From positions 35,813 through 99,812 of the forward strand of contig NZ_JAKGAS010000014.1 in NCBI RefSeq assembly GCF_021532655.1: 64,000 nucleotides of DNA. The letters are read 5' to 3'. A model generated the notes under the pieces. It was not told the origin of the DNA and made no database searches. It saw only the letters and a program-made list of their open reading frames with translations. Below, in pieces: positions 60,938 through 64,000 of the stretch. The number at the start of each line of letters is the position of its first letter. Position 1 is the first letter of the stretch. Source of the stretch: Paraglaciecola algarum. GTDB taxonomy: Bacteria > Pseudomonadota > Gammaproteobacteria > Enterobacterales > Alteromonadaceae. Position numbers and translations under genes: made by a program.

Positions 60938-62764
60938 ATGAGTGTTACCGAACCTTTTGATCACCAATCATTTTTAAAACACCTTACCAGTCAACCGGGT
61001 GTTTACCGTATGTACAATCACAAACAAGAAGTGATTTATGTAGGGAAAGCCAAAAATTTAAAAAAGCGTGTTTCTAGTTATTTTAGAGCTAAAGTTGATA
61101 GTGCTAAAACTCGTACTTTAGTTAAACAAATCGCTGAAATGGATGTGACGGTTGTCCACAGCGAAACCGAAGCTTTTATTCTTGAAAACAACTACATCAA
61201 AAAATATAAGCCTAGATACAACGTTTTATTACGCGACGACAAGGGTTACCCGTTTATATTTTTATCAGAACACACTCATCCCAGATTAAGCAGTCACAGA
61301 GGCCCCAAGAAGCTAAAAGGTGAATACTTTGGCCCTTATCCTAGTGCATGGGCGGTGCGCGAAAGCCTGAATACTATGCAAAAGTTATTTCCTATTAGGC
61401 AATGCGAAGATAGTTATTACCGAGCTAGAACCAGGCCATGTTTACAATATCAATTACAACGTTGTGCAGGTCCATGCGTTGAAGGGCTTATTTCTGAAGA
61501 TGATTACGCACAACAAGTGCAGTTAGCCAGGCTGTTTTTAAAAGGTAAAAACAAACAAGTTATTGATTCTTTGATTGAAAAAATGGAACAGGCCAGTACT
61601 GAATTAAAGTTCGAATCGGCAGCCCGTTATCGCGACCAAATTGGCGCACTAAACAAAGTGCAAGAACAACAATGGGTGAGTGGCGAGCAACAAGAAATGG
61701 ACGTGTTTGGTTTTGCTTACCGTAATGGTATTGCCAGTATTCAAGGTTTGTTTATTCGAGATAACAAATTACTTGGCAGTAAAAGTTTTTATCCTAAAGT
61801 ACCTAGTGAATCCTCTGCACAAGAAGTATTTCAATCTTTTATTTTACAATTTTATTTAGCCGGCAATAAAACCATACCCCAACAAATCGTGATCCCTTGT
61901 GAGTTAACAGAACAAGCGTCAATTGAAGCATTATTAACGAAAGAGGCAGGTCGAAAAATACAGTTTTTTAAAGGGGTAAGAGAAGAAAAACGCCGTTACT
62001 TAGATTTAGCTAACACCAATGCAGAAACCGCCTTGGAATCAAAACAGAATCAACAAAAGTCAGTATTTGCCCGTTATCTTGAATTAGAAAAAATATTAGA
62101 ATTCGAACAACCTATTCAACGCATGGAGTGTTTTGATATTAGCCATACCTCCGGCCAGCAAACTGTAGCCTCATGTGTGGTGTTTAATCGAGAAGGCCCT
62201 TACAAACAAGACTATCGAAAATTTAATATAGAAGGCATTACCCCTGGCGATGATTACGCTGCTATGGCCCAAGCTTTAGCTCGGCGTTATCGAGATGTAA
62301 AAGACGAGTCAAAAATTCCGGATATTTTATTTATTGATGGCGGTAAAGGCCAATTAGCGCAAGCTGAGGAATATTTTGCAGATTGGAAACAAGCCAAAAA
62401 GCCTATATTGATTGGTGTGGCTAAAGGTAGTAGCCGTAAAGCTGGCTTAGAAACCCTTATCTTGGCTGGTAGTCATCAGACTATTCCTATGCAGGCTGAT
62501 AATGCGGGGCTACATCTTATTCAACATATTCGTGATGAATCACACAGGTTTGCTATTACAGGTCATAGACAAAGAAGACAAAAAGAGAAAACCACATCCA
62601 AGTTACAATCCATACCGGGAGTAGGGGCCAAGCGCCGTCAAAGCTTATTAAAATACATGGGCGGATTACATGGTGTTTTACAAGCAAGCAAAGATGAAAT
62701 TGCAAAGGTACCGGGCATAAGTGGTGAATTAGCAGATATAATATATGAACATATTCATAATTAA
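60938..62764 (+). CDS. uvrC: UvrABC excinuclease subunit C
   Basis: 608 residues. The N-terminal GIY-YIG nuclease (GVYRMYNHKQEVIYVGKA) makes the 3' incision. A UVR/UvrB-binding motif follows near residue 205, then the RNase H-like 5'-incision domain (CFDISHTSGQ and FIDGGKGQLAQA) and a C-terminal helix-hairpin-helix pair (SIPGVGAKRRQSLL, KVPGISGELADIIY). It acts in nucleotide excision repair with UvrA and UvrB. It starts 14 bases after uvrY. Confidence 0.97.
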   Translation: MSVTEPFDHQSFLKHLTSQPGVYRMYNHKQEVIYVGKAKNLKKRVSSYFRAKVDSAKTRTLVKQIAEMDVTVVHSETEAFILENNYIKKYKPRYNVLLRDDKGYPFIFLSEHTHPRLSSHRGPKKLKGEYFGPYPSAWAVRESLNTMQKLFPIRQCEDSYYRARTRPCLQYQLQRCAGPCVEGLISEDDYAQQVQLARLFLKGKNKQVIDSLIEKMEQASTELKFESAARYRDQIGALNKVQEQQWVSGEQQEMDVFGFAYRNGIASIQGLFIRDNKLLGSKSFYPKVPSESSAQEVFQSFILQFYLAGNKTIPQQIVIPCELTEQASIEALLTKEAGRKIQFFKGVREEKRRYLDLANTNAETALESKQNQQKSVFARYLELEKILEFEQPIQRMECFDISHTSGQQTVASCVVFNREGPYKQDYRKFNIEGITPGDDYAAMAQALARRYRDVKDESKIPDILFIDGGKGQLAQAEEYFADWKQAKKPILIGVAKGSSRKAGLETLILAGSHQTIPMQADNAGLHLIQHIRDESHRFAITGHRQRRQKEKTTSKLQSIPGVGAKRRQSLLKYMGGLHGVLQASKDEIAKVPGISGELADIIYEHIHN

Positions 62765-62843
62765 GCTTTGAAAAACAAGCTTGTTATGGGTTAATACCCT
62801 AAATTGAGTTTACGAAAATTACAAAAAAATACTGAGAAAATCG

Positions 62844-63407
62844 ATGTGGACAATTCCTAATATTATAACCGTGATCAGGGTTTTGCTGATCCCAGTATTT
62901 GTTGTGGTGTATTTTTTAGATTGGAAATGGGCCCACCAAGCAGGTGCTTTTATTTTTTGGTTTGCCGCCATCACCGACTGGGTTGATGGATACTTAGCTA
63001 GAAAACTAAATCAAACCACAGCGTTTGGAGCGTTTTTAGATCCCGTGGCAGATAAATTAATTGTAGCTGCGGCTCTCATTCTTATTACGCACACGTATGC
63101 GAGTATTTGGATCACCATTCCAGCTGTACTTTTGATGTTTAGAGAAATTTATATATCAGCTTTGCGTGAATGGATGAGCCAACAAGGTAAACAAGACTTA
63201 GTTAAGGTCAATTTTACTGGGAAAGCCAAAACCATGGCACAGATGTTAGCCTTAATTGGTTTATTGTCGGAATTAGAAGTATTTATGGGGATCCCAATTT
63301 ATTGGGTCAGCCTAGGATATGGTTTATTATATTTTGCCGCAATATTATCGTTTTGGTCTATGTATGAATACACCTTAGCGGCTTGGAAAGATTTAAAAAA
63401 GGCCTAA
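62844..63407 (+). CDS. pgsA: CDP-diacylglycerol-glycerol-3-phosphate 3-phosphatidyltransferase
   Basis: 187 residues with about five membrane helices. The CDP-alcohol phosphotransferase motif is complete: D45, D48, G49, A52, R53, G62, D66 and D70 (TDWVDGYLARKL, then GAFLDPVADK). It makes phosphatidylglycerol phosphate at the inner membrane. It is followed by the tRNA cluster, the same arrangement as in E. coli. Confidence 0.97.
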   Translation: MWTIPNIITVIRVLLIPVFVVVYFLDWKWAHQAGAFIFWFAAITDWVDGYLARKLNQTTAFGAFLDPVADKLIVAAALILITHTYASIWITIPAVLLMFREIYISALREWMSQQGKQDLVKVNFTGKAKTMAQMLALIGLLSELEVFMGIPIYWVSLGYGLLYFAAILSFWSMYEYTLAAWKDLKKA

Positions 63408-63496
63408 TTAAACGCTCATAATAAAATCAAATTGTGTGTTTTTAATGCTTTCGGTTTAAAATTCAGCCAGTCAGTTCAAAAAGATACTTTTTGTTG

Positions 63497-63524
63497 TTGA
63501 CACTTCTGATTCTGGATGTAGAAT
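63497..63524 (+). promoter_or_regulatory. Promoter of the Gly-Cys-Leu tRNA operon
   Basis: Consensus -35 TTGACA (63497-63502), a 16-base spacer, -10 TAGAAT (63519-63524), and a GC-rich discriminator GCCCCC that fits stringent control. Confidence 0.88.
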
Positions 63525-63600
63525 GCCCCCACAGTTTGAGGAGAGCAAGACGAAACGCCAAAAACGTTAGTCTTAAATCACCAAGAAAACTTGTTGCGAA

Positions 63601-63675
63601 GCGGGAATAGCTCAGTGGTAGAGCACAACCTTGCCAAGGTTGGGGTCGCGAGTTCGAATCTCGTTTCCCGCTCCA
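63601..63675 (+). tRNA. tRNA-Gly (GCC)
   Basis: Acceptor GCGGGAA/TTCCCGC, anticodon loop TTGCCAA, T-loop GTTCGAATC, discriminator T, encoded CCA. First of three tRNAs after pgsA. Confidence 0.97.
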
Positions 63676-63718
63676 AATTTTGTAATTCAAATCGAATTTG
63701 TTTTATAAATAAAGCGAA

Positions 63719-63792
63719 GGCGGAATGGCAGAATGGCTATGCAGCGGATTGCAAATCCGTGGATCTCGGTTCGACTCCGGGTTCCGCCTCCA
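63719..63792 (+). tRNA. tRNA-Cys (GCA)
   Basis: Acceptor GGCGGAA/TTCCGCC, anticodon loop ATTGCAAAT region with GCA, discriminator T as required by CysRS, encoded CCA. Confidence 0.97.
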
Positions 63793-63840
63793 TAAACGCT
63801 AAGCAATACCAGCTTACTCTTTCGAGTAAGTACCCCCGAT

Positions 63841-63927
63841 GCCCGGGTGGTGAAATTGGTAGACACAAGGGATTTAAAATCCCTCGTTCGTAAGGACGTG
63901 CCGGTTCAAGTCCGGCCCCGGGCACCA
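63841..63927 (+). tRNA. tRNA-Leu (TAA)
   Basis: 87-base class II tRNA with a long variable arm, acceptor GCCCGGG/CCCGGGC, anticodon loop TTTAAAA with TAA, discriminator A, encoded CCA. Last gene of the operon in this window. Confidence 0.97.
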
Positions 63928-64000
63928 TTTCTTGAGTAAACCCTTTGTAAACCAGCGATACAGACGAGTTTAATCATTACTAGTATGCTTACGTTGACCA

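Noticed and set aside
63463..63928. Open frames overlapping the tRNA cluster on both strands
   Set aside because: They run through tRNA-Gly, -Cys and -Leu and have no protein-like features.

Overview
The window looks like chromosomal DNA of a marine gammaproteobacterium of the Alteromonadaceae (Glaciecola/Paraglaciecola-like). The reasons are the AT-rich composition, the gammaproteobacterial gene orders (dapB-carA-carB-greA; miaB-ybeZ-ybeY-ybeX-lnt; gcvA-DUF423-rlmM; uvrY-uvrC-pgsA followed by tRNA-Gly/Cys/Leu), and the large TonB receptors and carbohydrate genes typical of that family. The taxonomic call is inference from gene content and was not tested by a search.

Layout. 1-9.7 kb: the end of a LytS-type sensor kinase with its LytTR regulator, an EamA exporter, a UbiH/UbiF-family hydroxylase, a YlqF-like GTPase with a YkgJ-type cysteine-cluster protein, an alanine/glycine symporter, a minus-strand tRNA array (Met, Leu, Gln, Gln) trailed by two decayed tRNA-Gln 3' halves, and two PH-domain membrane proteins. 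9.9-16.6 kb: dapB, carA, carB, greA and a RidA-family pseudogene with one nonsense codon. 16.9-24.2 kb: an accessory block with a TonB receptor, a membrane-anchored AraC regulator, and a three-gene run encoding a diheme cytochrome c, a MauG-type diheme peroxidase and a beta-helix protein fused to a cytochrome c domain. 24.2-34.7 kb: conserved housekeeping genes (lnt, ybeX, ybeY, ybeZ, miaB, kdsA, gcvA, rlmM).

34.9-59.8 kb is a carbohydrate/sugar-acid catabolic locus. It holds a DUF5060 glycoside-hydrolase-like protein, a FadR-type GntR regulator, a carbohydrate-binding lipoprotein, a GH43-like beta-propeller enzyme, a Tat-exported aldo/keto reductase, and larC-larE-larB (nickel-pincer cofactor synthesis) with their own nickel permease. 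Then come a large TonB receptor and a minus-strand operon of isopropylmalate/tartrate-dehydrogenase-like enzyme, TctC-TctB-TctA, a Gfo/Idh oxidoreductase and an SMP-30 lactonase. Divergent from this operon are otnK, otnC and a small monooxygenase-fold protein. Two transposase remnants lie inside the locus. My reading is that a polysaccharide is cleaved outside the cell, released sugars are oxidised to lactones and sugar acids, the acids enter through TctABC, and dehydrogenation followed by OtnK and OtnC yields a triose phosphate. The lar genes imply a nickel-pincer epimerase or racemase (LarA family), but none is encoded here.

59.8-64 kb returns to conserved genes: a small zinc-finger-like protein, uvrY, uvrC, pgsA and tRNA-Gly, -Cys and -Leu. 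No CRISPR array, prophage or replication origin was seen.
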